Shown in pieces: positions 8,616 to 17,428 of a stretch of DNA of 64,000 bases. How positions within the stretch are numbered: the stretch's first letter is position 1; the number at the start of each line of letters is the position of its first letter. The notes under the pieces were generated by a model. It was given only the letters and a program-made list of their open reading frames with translations. It made no database searches and was not told the DNA's origin. The DNA comes from Paracholeplasma morum. GTDB lineage: Bacteria > Bacillota_I > Bacilli_A > Acholeplasmatales > UBA5453. The stretch covers positions 62,001-126,000 of the forward strand of contig NZ_JAFBBG010000004.1 of assembly GCF_016907055.1 (NCBI RefSeq), read 5' to 3'. The translations under genes were made by a program, and so were the position numbers.

Positions 8616-8621
8616 TTATAA
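8616..8621 (-). promoter_or_regulatory. -10 box of the methyltransferase-ruvAB-queA unit
   Basis: TATAAT preceded by TG with one base between (extended -10) on the minus strand. Transcription would start near 8609, inside the long reading frame, which fixes the translation start at 8595. Confidence 0.6.
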
Positions 8622-8725
8622 CATAATTTCATTTTGAGAAACATAAAGACTAACCATAGAATGACTTGTTTCCGTTATTTGCTTTATAAAATAACTCATT
8701 ATCTAGCATTAAATGGCGTTATTAT

Positions 8726-8757
8726 GTTATAATAACCTTTAGAATAGGGGTGGGCTT
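8726..8757 (+). promoter_or_regulatory. Promoter and RBS of the giant coiled-coil gene
   Basis: TATAAT at 8728-8733 has a TG two bases upstream (extended -10) and no good -35. AGGGGTGG (8746-8753) precedes a TTG start at 8758. Confidence 0.55.
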
Positions 8758-11700
8758 TTGGCGTCAATTCATCCAAAAACATATGAAAGTATCCAAAAAG
8801 AGCGTTTAGATACGCTTTTTAATGATGTCCTAACGTCCTACGCCATTACAAACGAGTCTGGCTATCAAATTAAGTCTACACGTGTTTTGGTCGAAAATCT
8901 CCTTGAACAAATCAAAGAACTTAACAAACAATATGAACACAGCATGATTCGTTATGGTAGAGATTATTCTAATGAATTAAGTCAAATTAATAATCAGTAT
9001 CAAGAATCATTAAAGCGTCAAGAAAGTCTATATGCTGAGTCGTTAAAATCGATTAAGAAGGTATACAAAGACGAAACATTAGAATCTAACAAAGCCATTA
9101 AAGAACTTCAACAAAACTATCAAAGTGCTTTAAAACAGACAAATACTGATATCTATCGAGCTCTAGTTGAAATGAGACAACGTCATCAAGAACTCGATTT
9201 AGAATACGATAAACTTAAGAAAAATTACCACAAATCTATCGGAGACATAGAAGATCAAAAACAATCTAAGCTGGCTGAAATCAAGCTTTCTTTCGAAGCA
9301 AAAATCAGCGAGAATAAATCATTAGAGCAAGTCAGACAATTTAAGTTGTCTCAAGAGCAAAAAAAGCTTCAAAAAGAAAGACAAGTTGAGCAAAATAACT
9401 TCGATGAATCGACCATCAAAATCAAAACCATCTTCAACCGTGTTACAGTTAAGTTCAACCAAAAGATTCGTGAGATTCAAAAGAGTTTCCAACAAATTAT
9501 GGGCGCTTACGAACACGAAACCAACTTATCGATTGACGCAATCAACCAGGAGATAGAGACACTAAAGTCCTTATATGTTACTAACGAACGAGAAATCATC
9601 GACAGATTCGAACAAGACTTCATTGCTTACGATGAAAAGCTAGAGCAATTGAAAAAAGAGTATGAACAAAACAAAGATGCAATTACCAAAAAATTCTCAA
9701 GAGACATCACAATTAACAACTCCAAACTTGCCAATTATAAGGATTTAAACCAAATCCAACAAAAAGCACTTGAATCGAGAACCAATGAGTTAAGGAAGAA
9801 TGTAGATACTTCTTCTATGGACCATCAAGCGCTTCTAAGCGAAATCAATCGTCACTACTATAAAGAAAAGCGTCACATGGAAAAAGAGCTTAGAGATCAC
9901 ATCATGCAGACCTATGCTCAGAACTTAAGACGTAAGAAACAACATCAAAAAGACCTTCTAGATAACGAATGTGTTTTCATCCAAAAACAAGCGAAACTTA
10001 AGTTGGCCATCAAAAATAGAACCCAACTTAAAGAACGTGATATTCAAAACAACAAATCCACTTTCAATAAAACGTATCAATCCAAAATCAGTCAAATCCG
10101 TTTGTTAGAAAAAAAACTTTTTTTACAAAATCAAATCTTTAAAGAAAAACAAGTTCTAAAGATATACCCTTATGAAGCTGAGGTTTTACTTGCCAGAGAA
10201 ATTCACGATACAGAAGTGAATTACCGAACACTTGAAAATAACCATTTTAAGCAAAACCAAAGTTTAATCGAGAAGAAAACACTTCTTTTATCCACTATCG
10301 ACGAACTTACCCTAAGAAAAGATAGAGATGTGCAAATCCTGTCCAATCAATACGACGAAAGACAAGCCAATGTCGTTTCTTATTTAAACATGGAGTACGA
10401 GAAAAACCGATTATCAGGTGACCGAAAGGTCATTGACGAACGAAAAAAGGAACAGGAGCTATACTACAGTAAACAAGAATCACGACTACTAAATGCGCTC
10501 GAGATTGTCAAGGAACGTCAAAATATCGAACAAAAAATGATCGATTTTAGACAAAAATTCAATCAGCAAATTCTTGAAGTAAATGAGAACAAATCCTTAA
10601 TCGACCACGACTCCACTGTTGAACTTGCGAAAATCAACCACACCAGAGAAACAGGCATTAGAAAAGCCAAACGCATTATCGATACAAGTTTAAATGAGAT
10701 TCAAAGACAACGTAAATTGTTCGATATCTATTTCCAAATGCTCATGGCAATCATTCAAGAACATGATTACGTTTTAACCCTATTTAGAGACATTTATACG
10801 ACTTCTTCTAACGAGGAATTCACAGAAGCACTGGGTTACCTAACTGAGGTTTTCAATGCTCAACTAGAATACAAAGATTCAATTATTGAATCACTCGAGA
10901 AAGACATCACGGCTTATTATCAAGAGAAAATAGATGAGTTAACTGTGTTCAAATACATGTCTTTGAAACAAAGCATAAACGAAGAACTGGATTTAGAAGT
11001 TGAAATGTATAGAAATGAAATTTCACATTTAGAACATCAACTGAAAGCACTCAGAAATACGGTAACTGATCTATACCAACAAGTTGCTGTCATCCAAAAT
11101 AACATTGATTCTATCCATCATACGAAATCTATTATCCACAAACAAATTGAAAGCCTTGGAATGCATCCACTTTCAAAACAGAATCGAAAAACAGCCTTAA
11201 ACTTAAAGAAAGAACTTAAATCATTAGGTAAAGAGATTCTCAAGAATCGTGCTGACATCTCTCATATACGTTTCCAAATTAAGCAACACAACCGTGAGAT
11301 GCATAAAATTAACCAAAGTTTTAAACCTCTAAATTCATCGATTGCCCATGTGGAAATCAAGCGTACGGTTCGTGAAAATAATTTAAGGCATAGTCAGTAT
11401 AAAGAAGGCAAGATATACTATGACGCCATAAAGGAAATTGCTTTACTATCAAACAGCGTTAAACGTAGTTTTAACAAACACTATAATTTCGTTTTTAGAG
11501 TTTTCGATAGAACGACTAAAACAGAACTGACCGATGCTATATTTAAAAAACAGTTTCATTATATTCAAAACTCATTTTTGAAAACCAAGCAGGCGTTATC
11601 TTCACACCATAAAGAAGGTATTTTGTTGTGTGATAGACAACATGAAGGCATTCAAAAAGATCAAAAGAGAATTATTCATGAATATGAGACTTCCTATAGA

Positions 11701-12405
11701 CTCACGTCATTAAACATTAGGATTACCACAGAGAAACGTCAGAGTAAGTTACACTACAAAATGCTTGAATTGAACAAGTATAAGAAATCATTTACGAAGA
11801 TTCAAACCAAGCATATGGACAGTCAGATGAAGCTTCTTTCCTCTCATCACCGCGATAAACTCAAGCAAATAGATGAAAAAATAGCTGCATGTAAGAAAGA
11901 TATTGAACGTGCTTTTGAGTCTAAGAACTCATTATTGCATGCGACAGATTTAAACATAATGAGTGTATTGACCGAACAAGGTCTAACGTACAAAAAAGAA
12001 CTTTCATTACTCGAAAGCACTTATAACACTCAAGTTAAAGAAATCACTGATAAGATCGACATCATTAATAATGACTTACTTCAATCTGACTCAGTATTCT
12101 CTAACAAAATTCAATTTTATGCGACAAAGGAAAAACAAGGTCGTAAACGCATCATGGATTCATTAGCAGAAAACAGACTTAAATCCTACCGTTCTATTAA
12201 ACAAAACAGCATGTTTATTCAGGATTACGAGACTAAAACTACTAACTTACTGAAGAGTTATGAGCGCATAGAAAAAAGAAATATCAGACGGAATACACGA
12301 AAACTGAAATTGCTTTATAAATTATCTAAATTACAAAGTGGCTATCATGTGTGGATTCAAAGATACAAAGTTAAACGTCACAGTTTAAAAAATCGCTTAA
12401 ATTAA
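8758..12405 (+). CDS. Giant coiled-coil protein, possible cytoskeletal or scaffold protein
   Basis: 1215 residues, almost entirely charged and rich in Gln, Lys, Glu and Asn. Long heptad-like stretches cover about residues 45-1150. There is no signal peptide, membrane segment, Walker motif or recognisable enzymatic domain, so it is neither an SMC ATPase nor a surface adhesin. Short breaks are seen near residues 330-345, 660-690 and 800-815. The C-terminus is strongly basic (KRNIRRNTRKLKLLYK). The start is TTG behind AGGGGTGG; no better start lies nearby. It is monocistronic, with its own promoter and terminator. Large coiled coils of this sort form internal cytoskeletons in some wall-less bacteria; that role is only an analogy. 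Confidence 0.75.
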   Translation: MASIHPKTYESIQKERLDTLFNDVLTSYAITNESGYQIKSTRVLVENLLEQIKELNKQYEHSMIRYGRDYSNELSQINNQYQESLKRQESLYAESLKSIKKVYKDETLESNKAIKELQQNYQSALKQTNTDIYRALVEMRQRHQELDLEYDKLKKNYHKSIGDIEDQKQSKLAEIKLSFEAKISENKSLEQVRQFKLSQEQKKLQKERQVEQNNFDESTIKIKTIFNRVTVKFNQKIREIQKSFQQIMGAYEHETNLSIDAINQEIETLKSLYVTNEREIIDRFEQDFIAYDEKLEQLKKEYEQNKDAITKKFSRDITINNSKLANYKDLNQIQQKALESRTNELRKNVDTSSMDHQALLSEINRHYYKEKRHMEKELRDHIMQTYAQNLRRKKQHQKDLLDNECVFIQKQAKLKLAIKNRTQLKERDIQNNKSTFNKTYQSKISQIRLLEKKLFLQNQIFKEKQVLKIYPYEAEVLLAREIHDTEVNYRTLENNHFKQNQSLIEKKTLLLSTIDELTLRKDRDVQILSNQYDERQANVVSYLNMEYEKNRLSGDRKVIDERKKEQELYYSKQESRLLNALEIVKERQNIEQKMIDFRQKFNQQILEVNENKSLIDHDSTVELAKINHTRETGIRKAKRIIDTSLNEIQRQRKLFDIYFQMLMAIIQEHDYVLTLFRDIYTTSSNEEFTEALGYLTEVFNAQLEYKDSIIESLEKDITAYYQEKIDELTVFKYMSLKQSINEELDLEVEMYRNEISHLEHQLKALRNTVTDLYQQVAVIQNNIDSIHHTKSIIHKQIESLGMHPLSKQNRKTALNLKKELKSLGKEILKNRADISHIRFQIKQHNREMHKINQSFKPLNSSIAHVEIKRTVRENNLRHSQYKEGKIYYDAIKEIALLSNSVKRSFNKHYNFVFRVFDRTTKTELTDAIFKKQFHYIQNSFLKTKQALSSHHKEGILLCDRQHEGIQKDQKRIIHEYETSYRLTSLNIRITTEKRQSKLHYKMLELNKYKKSFTKIQTKHMDSQMKLLSSHHRDKLKQIDEKIAACKKDIERAFESKNSLLHATDLNIMSVLTEQGLTYKKELSLLESTYNTQVKEITDKIDIINNDLLQSDSVFSNKIQFYATKEKQGRKRIMDSLAENRLKSYRSIKQNSMFIQDYETKTTNLLKSYERIEKRNIRRNTRKLKLLYKLSKLQSGYHVWIQRYKVKRHSLKNRLN

Positions 12406-12438
12406 AAACAGGTCTATTTAGAATAGTCCTGTTTTTTA
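12405..12438. terminator. Bidirectional terminator between the coiled-coil gene and the hydrolase
   Basis: AAAAACAGG (12405-12412) pairs with CCTGTTTTT (12428-12436), with inner TCTATT/AATAG-type pairing. T-runs follow on both strands, so it can end both convergent genes. Confidence 0.8.
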
Positions 12439-12449
12439 TTGAATATGTC

Positions 12450-13217
12450 TTAACTACGTGCGTTTAACCATGCCAATATGTCTTGATACACTTTCATATG
12501 GTCTGTTTCGTTTAGGATTTCATGCCACATTCCTTCATATCTAGTATAGGTTTTATCTTTTTGAGTCAGTTTATCAAACAAACGCTTAGAGAATGCCTCT
12601 GGGACAATCTTATCTTCCGTTCCATGCAACATTAATATCGGTTTTTGATTGTTTTCGTAGTGTTTATTGAGGTATCTGACGCCTCTAATGAACATCTCGC
12701 CAATTAGGTTGATGTGATAGTTTTTTAAAACAAGTGGATCACTCATGTAGAGTTCTTCCACCTTTCGAACGTGACTCAATTTCTCAAAAGAAAGGTTGTT
12801 CTTGATTTTTATGAATCCCATGTATCTATAACCGGTAAATCTTAAAAAGGAGGCATCCTTGATGAAATAAGTTGGTCCGGCAGAGGTAATTGAATAATCA
12901 ATCGGATTGTCTCTAAGCATGTATAGATGGGTGATTAAGGCGCCCATGGAGTGTCCAAGCAAAACATTTCTAATGCCTTTATGTTCTCTTATTACCCCGT
13001 CCAAATCGTCTAGAAAATCCTCATAGCGTTTGACATATCCACGCTTGCCTTCGCTCTTACCATGACCTCTTAGATCAAATCTAACGACGGAGTATCCATT
13101 CTTGTTTAAAAATGATGTAAAGTCATCATATCTACCTAAATGTTCTGCAATACCATGAACGATGAACACACGCATTTTTTCATTTTTGACAATGTTCGTT
13201 TCTATGTTGAGTTTCAT
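12450..13217 (-). CDS. Alpha/beta hydrolase, monoacylglycerol lipase-like
   Basis: 255 residues from the ATG at 13215-13217 (MKLNIETNIV), which has AGGAGA upstream (13225-13230). A longer frame to 13259 lacks this and overlaps a terminator. The family features of serine aminopeptidase/MGL-type hydrolases are clear: FIVHGIAEHLGRY with the oxyanion turn, FDLRGHGKSEG, nucleophile Ser in LLGHSMGAL, Asp in LHGTEDKIVP and His in MWHEILNE. This pattern fits lysophospholipase or monoglyceride lipase activity on membrane-derived lipids. No signal peptide. Substrate choice is inferred. Confidence 0.85.
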   Translation of the reverse strand: MKLNIETNIVKNEKMRVFIVHGIAEHLGRYDDFTSFLNKNGYSVVRFDLRGHGKSEGKRGYVKRYEDFLDDLDGVIREHKGIRNVLLGHSMGALITHLYMLRDNPIDYSITSAGPTYFIKDASFLRFTGYRYMGFIKIKNNLSFEKLSHVRKVEELYMSDPLVLKNYHINLIGEMFIRGVRYLNKHYENNQKPILMLHGTEDKIVPEAFSKRLFDKLTQKDKTYTRYEGMWHEILNETDHMKVYQDILAWLNARS

Positions 13218-13236
13218 ATAATCATCTCCTAACCTT

Positions 13237-13265
13237 ATTATAGTCAAAAAAAGCACCATTCACAA
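13237..13265 (-). promoter_or_regulatory. Promoter of the lipase-like gene nested in the obgE terminator
   Basis: TTGTGA (13260-13265), 17 bases, TATAAT (13237-13242). The -35 box is formed by the loop and right arm of the obgE terminator hairpin. Confidence 0.5.
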
Positions 13266-13277
13266 GGTGAATAGTGC
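13246..13277 (-). terminator. Terminator of the rplU-prp-rpmA-obgE operon
   Basis: GCACTATTCAC and GTGAATGGTGC pair around a short loop and are followed by T7 on the minus strand. Confidence 0.9.
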
Positions 13278-13288
13278 AGTATTATTTG

Positions 13289-14557
13289 TTAATCAATAAA
13301 TTCAAATTCAAATTCAAAGACTCTTACAGTATCGCCATTCTTGACGCCTGCTTGTCTTAAGGCATCGTCTACACCAAAACTTCTAAGTTGTCTAGAGAAT
13401 CTCTTGACGTTTTCTTCTTTAGTGAAGTCCGTTTTAGCAAATAAGCGATATAAACCATCACCTGTCAGTTCATAGACACCATCTTCACCTAAATTAATCT
13501 TGAAGAAATCTTCTTCTTTTTGCTTAATGTAGTTCTTGTGGATGGCTTGAACCTCAAATTTAGGTGTAGTTTCTACAAGTTCCATTGAACGGTAAATGAG
13601 TTCATTCAAACCTTCGCCAGTTACTGCAGAAATTGGATATATTTCGTAGGTATTGCCTATTTTTTCTTTGAACAATTCTAGATTTGCCCATGCATTAGGT
13701 AAATCCATCTTACTTGCAGCAATGATCATTGGGCGTTTTAATAAATCTAAGTTGTAAGATTCAAGTTCTTTATTGATCTTAATAAAGTCTTCATATGGGT
13801 CTTTTTCAACTAGCCCATCCATTTCAACAACATGGATAATGACACGACATCTTTCGATGTGTTTCAAGAACTGAATTCCAAGTCCCGCACCAAGTGACGC
13901 ACCCTCGATTAAACCAGGTAAATCGGCCATTACAAAGCTTTTGTTTTGTCCGACATAAACCAAGCCTAGGTTAGGTTCAAGTGTCGTAAAATGGTATTCA
14001 GCGATTTTAGGTCTCGCCTTGGAAACACGGCTGATCAGTGTTGATTTTCCAACAGATGGGTAACCAACCAATCCAACGTCAGCAAGAATCTTAAGTTCAA
14101 CTCTTAATTCTTTAGACTCCCCAAGTTCGCCTTTTTCACATATTTCTGGTGCTGGATTTTTGTGAGTAGCAAATGCTTCATTGCCTCTTCCACCTTTGCC
14201 ACCTTTTGCAAGTAATAAGGTTTGACCGTGGATGGTTAAATCCCCAATCATTTCACCAGTTTCATCATCATATACAACGGTACCTACTGGCACTTTGAAG
14301 ATTGTGTGTTCAGCATTTTTCCCATGTTGAGACTTGTTTAAACCAGCAGTGCCATCTTTGGCAAACATATGACGATTAAAAGACAAATCTAGTAGTGTTG
14401 ACATGCCTTCTTCAGCTTGAAAATATACGTTTCCTCCGTCTCCACCAGACCCGCCAGCAGGACCTCCGAATTCTACATATTTTTCTCTTCTAAACGCAAC
14501 AATGCCATCTCCGCCTTTGCCACCTTTAACTTTAATTTTTACTTCATCTTTAAACAT
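13289..14557 (-). CDS. obgE: GTPase Obg
   Basis: A 422-residue Obg/CgtA, normal length, which binds the 50S subunit and ppGpp. The glycine-rich Obg fold (1-158; GGKGGDGIVAFRREKY, GGSGGDGG) is followed by a G domain with G1 VGYPSVGKSTLIS and G3 DLPGLIEGA, and then the C-terminal OCT domain. It closes the ribosomal-protein operon as in Bacillus. A terminator-like hairpin between rpmA and obgE may lower its level relative to L27. Because a small alarmone synthetase (relQ) is also in the window, ppGpp control of Obg is plausible here. Confidence 0.98.
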   Translation of the reverse strand: MFKDEVKIKVKGGKGGDGIVAFRREKYVEFGGPAGGSGGDGGNVYFQAEEGMSTLLDLSFNRHMFAKDGTAGLNKSQHGKNAEHTIFKVPVGTVVYDDETGEMIGDLTIHGQTLLLAKGGKGGRGNEAFATHKNPAPEICEKGELGESKELRVELKILADVGLVGYPSVGKSTLISRVSKARPKIAEYHFTTLEPNLGLVYVGQNKSFVMADLPGLIEGASLGAGLGIQFLKHIERCRVIIHVVEMDGLVEKDPYEDFIKINKELESYNLDLLKRPMIIAASKMDLPNAWANLELFKEKIGNTYEIYPISAVTGEGLNELIYRSMELVETTPKFEVQAIHKNYIKQKEEDFFKINLGEDGVYELTGDGLYRLFAKTDFTKEENVKRFSRQLRSFGVDDALRQAGVKNGDTVRVFEFEFEFID

Positions 14558-14576
14558 GGTACCCCTCCGTTATTTG

Positions 14577-14603
14577 AAAAAAAAGGATAAGCTAGGCTTA
14601 CCC
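14577..14603 (-). terminator. Attenuator-like terminator between rpmA and obgE
   Basis: GGGTAAGC and GCTTATCC pair around CTA and are followed by T8 on the minus strand. It overlaps the rpmA stop. As obgE continues the operon without an obvious new promoter, it probably causes partial termination. Confidence 0.7.
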
Positions 14604-14876
14604 TTCATAGACTGAAACTTGCTTCTTGTCTCTGCCAAGACGTTCATATTTGACGTAGCCAGTAACTTTAGCGAATAAAGTGTCGTCTCCGCCACGGCCA
14701 ACATTGTTACCAGGATGTACTTTTGTTCCGCGTTGACGGTAAATGATTGAACCTGCAGTAGCAAATTGTCCATCTGATAGTTTAGCGCCTAGACGTTGAG
14801 CAGCTGAGTCACGACCATTTCGTGAGGACCCAGTACCTTTCTTCGATGCGAATAACTGTATGTTTAATTGTAACAT
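14598..14876 (-). CDS. rpmA: 50S ribosomal protein L27
   Basis: 92 residues. The mature part starts at [20 protein letters not shown], which reaches the peptidyl-transferase centre. Nine residues precede it ([10 protein letters not shown]), matching the N-terminal extension of Firmicute L27 that the protease Prp removes after a hydrophobic FA-type site. Here the site reads QLFA rather than QFFA. The prp gene lies directly upstream with one base between, so enzyme and substrate are translated together. Confidence 0.97.
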   Translation of the reverse strand: MLQLNIQLFASKKGTGSSRNGRDSAAQRLGAKLSDGQFATAGSIIYRQRGTKVHPGNNVGRGGDDTLFAKVTGYVKYERLGRDKKQVSVYEG

Positions 14877-14877
14877 G

Positions 14878-15189
14878 TTATCCCTCCTTTTGATTTTTAA
14901 TATATTTAGGATATTGTAGTTCGAGTTGTGATAACGTATCTTCTAGGTTTTCTAGTAGATGAGTTATCGATTCATTTGGTTTGAGGACTTTCAAGTGAAA
15001 GAATCCTTCCTTAACCGAAATGTTCAATTGTTCTTTAAAGCCCATTCTTTCTAACGCATTGTAGGTGAGAATGGTAGCTGTGGATACTGCGGCACAAACG
15101 ATGTCTTCACCATGTTTTGCATAATTTGCATGGCCACTGACTTTAATCTCAGTAATCGTTTTGTCCTTACTCACATGATATTTAATCAT
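14878..15189 (-). CDS. prp: L27-processing cysteine protease Prp
   Basis: 103 residues of the YsxB/Prp family (a former ribosome-associated hypothetical). The catalytic dyad is visible: His in the [12 protein letters not shown] segment and Cys in DIVCAAVST. Prp cuts the N-terminal extension off L27, an essential step in the bacteria that carry it. It lies between rplU and rpmA in the classical order, 8 bases after rplU. The match in both motif and place makes the call firm. Confidence 0.93.
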   Translation of the reverse strand: MIKYHVSKDKTITEIKVSGHANYAKHGEDIVCAAVSTATILTYNALERMGFKEQLNISVKEGFFHLKVLKPNESITHLLENLEDTLSQLELQYPKYIKNQKEG

Positions 15190-15197
15190 ATGTAATA

Positions 15198-15506
15198 TTA
15201 AGCGTTGATTGATTCAACAAGTAATTTTGTATAGCTTTGTCTATGACCTTGTTTGCGTCTGTAGTCTTTTTTAGGTCTATACTTGAAGACAATAATCTTC
15301 TTCGCTCTACCTTGTTTTAACACTTTCGCTGTAACAGATGCGCCATTTACTAGTGGATTACCTACAACTGTAGATTCGCCACCAACGAGTAAAACTTCAT
15401 TAAAAGTAACAACTCCGTCAACTTCAACATCTAGCTTTTCAACGTAGATTTCTTGTCCGACTTCAACTTTAAGTTGTTTACCACCAGTTTTAATCACTGC
15501 GTACAT
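15198..15506 (-). CDS. rplU: 50S ribosomal protein L21
   Basis: A 102-residue L21, full length: [17 protein letters not shown] at the N-terminus and the RNA-binding end [19 protein letters not shown]. It is the first gene of rplU-prp-rpmA-obgE, with a strong AGGAGG upstream and a leader of about 90 bases. Confidence 0.98.
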   Translation of the reverse strand: MYAVIKTGGKQLKVEVGQEIYVEKLDVEVDGVVTFNEVLLVGGESTVVGNPLVNGASVTAKVLKQGRAKKIIVFKYRPKKDYRRKQGHRQSYTKLLVESINA

Positions 15507-15634
15507 TACAAATACACCTCCTTATAGTTTGAAGACTCACTAGCTAAGGTAATGGAAAACCCATGTTTTTGACCTGTTCTATGTGGTATTCTTTGCAACG
15601 CTACTATTTTACCTTAGTTATAAACTATTGTCAA
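15507..15634 (-). promoter_or_regulatory. Promoter and leader of the rplU operon
   Basis: On the minus strand: TTGACA (15629-15634), 17 bases, TAAAAT (15606-15611). Transcription would start near 15599, giving a leader of about 92 bases. An L21 autoregulatory leader occurs at this place in many Bacillota; I see the right location and length but did not verify the conserved structure. Confidence 0.6.
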
Positions 15635-15651
15635 TCTAAAAGCGATAATTT

Positions 15652-16644
15652 TTATAATTCTTCGGACACTTCATCTTTGTTTCTCTTGAAGAGATCAAAA
15701 AATCTTTGTGGAAAATGAATAATTGAATCCTTTACAACGGTTGGAATCATCTTCAATGACTCAACAAATGCACCTTTTTGGATAGCAGCTTTAGTCAATT
15801 CTTTACTATCTGCAAACAAGTATTTTCTTGTTACAATCCCTATTCTAAGCGTTAATAAGCCATTTGTAATACCTTGTGTAATCGAGGACATCACAGGTTT
15901 GATTAGTGGTATCTCGCCTAAAATATTTGCAGTTGAGCTTGGTAATAAATCATTGAAATTCACATTTTCCAATCCCTCTGCTATTAACGCAGTTGTAAAC
16001 ACGTTTATGGTGAGTTTAGCCAAATTCTTATAACTTGGTCTGAAGCCACACATTTGCACAAGTTCTTTAATCATTCGAATATTAACAACCACGACTGTAA
16101 ATAAATCTAGCCTTCCGTTTTGAGAGATGGCTGTAGAGATTAACACCGTCTTGGCATGTTTCAGAATTACCTTGTTCATCTTCTTTTTCATCGTTGTGCT
16201 ATAGATTTCATTTAGAACTTTTTGAAGGTCTTCTGGATTACCAAGCGCTTCTTTTAGCTTGGTCTTTTCGGTCTCAGAGATTTCATCTCGATTCATTAAA
16301 TTCTTTGAAACCTTCTTATAGGTTAAGTATCTTCTATGAGTTGGTTTATTATCCATAACCGTTTCAATCGAAAAGGCTGGAGACACGAGAATAATTCTAA
16401 CTGGGTTAATAACCAAAAAATAGGTTAATAATGCCGATATTCCATAAAATGAATACTCCACATATGGATGAATATTTCTAAGTCTTTCACCAATATTGAT
16501 AATCGAAGAAACAAGAATTAACAAAAACAATAAAATCACGCCAAAAGCTACGATAATCCATATCTTGTTTTGCTTATTTTTCTTGTTACGCTTTTTTTCA
16601 TTGTTAGTTGGTTCGTAACCAAGTTCTTTTTGGTCTTTTGCCAT
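15652..16644 (-). CDS. DUF697 (YcjF-like) membrane protein
   Basis: 330 residues. A basic N-terminus (KKRNKKNKQNK) is followed by two membrane helices (about 29-50 and 63-85), then a cytoplasmic domain with the DUF697 signature VLISTAISQNGRLDLFTVVVVNIRMI (about 167-192) and a hydrophobic helical segment. In proteobacteria this domain occurs in UPF0283/YcjF and beside GTPases of the YcjX/Era-like type. Its function is unknown. It stands alone between the rplU leader and radC, with its own extended -10 element (TATAAT near 16662) and AAGGATG as ribosome binding site. Confidence 0.7.
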   Translation of the reverse strand: MAKDQKELGYEPTNNEKKRNKKNKQNKIWIIVAFGVILLFLLILVSSIINIGERLRNIHPYVEYSFYGISALLTYFLVINPVRIILVSPAFSIETVMDNKPTHRRYLTYKKVSKNLMNRDEISETEKTKLKEALGNPEDLQKVLNEIYSTTMKKKMNKVILKHAKTVLISTAISQNGRLDLFTVVVVNIRMIKELVQMCGFRPSYKNLAKLTINVFTTALIAEGLENVNFNDLLPSSTANILGEIPLIKPVMSSITQGITNGLLTLRIGIVTRKYLFADSKELTKAAIQKGAFVESLKMIPTVVKDSIIHFPQRFFDLFKRNKDEVSEEL

Positions 16645-16681
16645 AAAATCACATCCTTGGTTCTATTATATAACAAGATAG

Positions 16682-17365
16682 TTAAAATTGATATTTACGG
16701 TTTTCTTTTATTGAAAAAAACTGATTTTTCCCGACAATAATGTGGTCAATTAAGGCGATTCCCATCAAATCAGCACTGTATTCCAACTGATTGGTTGTTT
16801 TGATATCCGCATTTGAGGGTGTAGAATCGCCACTTGGATGGTTATGGATAAAAATCACTGAATTAGCACTGACTTTAACTGCCTGTTTAAAGATTTCTCT
16901 TGGATGAATGACTGATTGATTCAATGTTCCAATAAAAATAAGTTTTTCAGACAACACCTGATTTTTAGAGTCTAAATAAAGCGTGTAAAAATGTTCTTGT
17001 TCTAGTTGTGATATCTTATGTTTAAAATAATGATATACATCGCTTGATGAGGCTATTTGAATCTTTTTCGAGTTCAATTGATCGAATACTCGTCTCGAGA
17101 ATTCAAGTGAAGCTAGAATCGTGGTTGCTTTTGCCACTCCTATTCCTTCTTTTTTAATCAATTCTTGATAATCTAGTCGGTTAAAATCTCCAATGGATTC
17201 CATGGAAAAAATGATTTGCTTTGATAGTTCAATGACTGAATACTTCTTTGTACCTGTCTGTAATAAAATCGCAAGCAACTCTACATTTGAAAGCTTTTCT
17301 ACACCTTCTCTGGCCAATCTCTCTCTTGGCCTTTCATTTTCCGGCATTTCTTTTATAAAAAACAT
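16682..17365 (-). CDS. radC: RadC/MPN-domain family protein
   Basis: 227 residues from the ATG at 17363-17365 (MFFIKEMPENERPRERL), which has GGGTGA upstream; the reading frame could extend to 17398 without support. It has an N-terminal UPF0758 helix-hairpin-helix part (LSNVELLAILLQTGT, KKEGIGVAKATTIL) and a C-terminal JAMM metalloprotease-like part with FIHNHPSGDSTPSNAD. Despite the name, a role in repair is not established in the family. It lies downstream of folC but a terminator separates them. Confidence 0.9.
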   Translation of the reverse strand: MFFIKEMPENERPRERLAREGVEKLSNVELLAILLQTGTKKYSVIELSKQIIFSMESIGDFNRLDYQELIKKEGIGVAKATTILASLEFSRRVFDQLNSKKIQIASSSDVYHYFKHKISQLEQEHFYTLYLDSKNQVLSEKLIFIGTLNQSVIHPREIFKQAVKVSANSVIFIHNHPSGDSTPSNADIKTTNQLEYSADLMGIALIDHIIVGKNQFFSIKENRKYQF

Positions 17366-17398
17366 ATGATCACCCATTACATGAATACCAAGGACCAA

Positions 17399-17428
17399 AT
17401 AAAAAAAAGAAATGACGAATCATTTCTT
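17399..17428 (-). terminator. Terminator after folC
   Basis: AGAAATGA and TCATTTCT pair around TTCG and are followed by T7 on the minus strand. It ends the T-box valS-folC transcript. Confidence 0.75.

Noticed and set aside
14570-14773. 67-codon frame overlapping rpmA
   Set aside because: Out-of-frame shadow of L27; it runs through the terminator.
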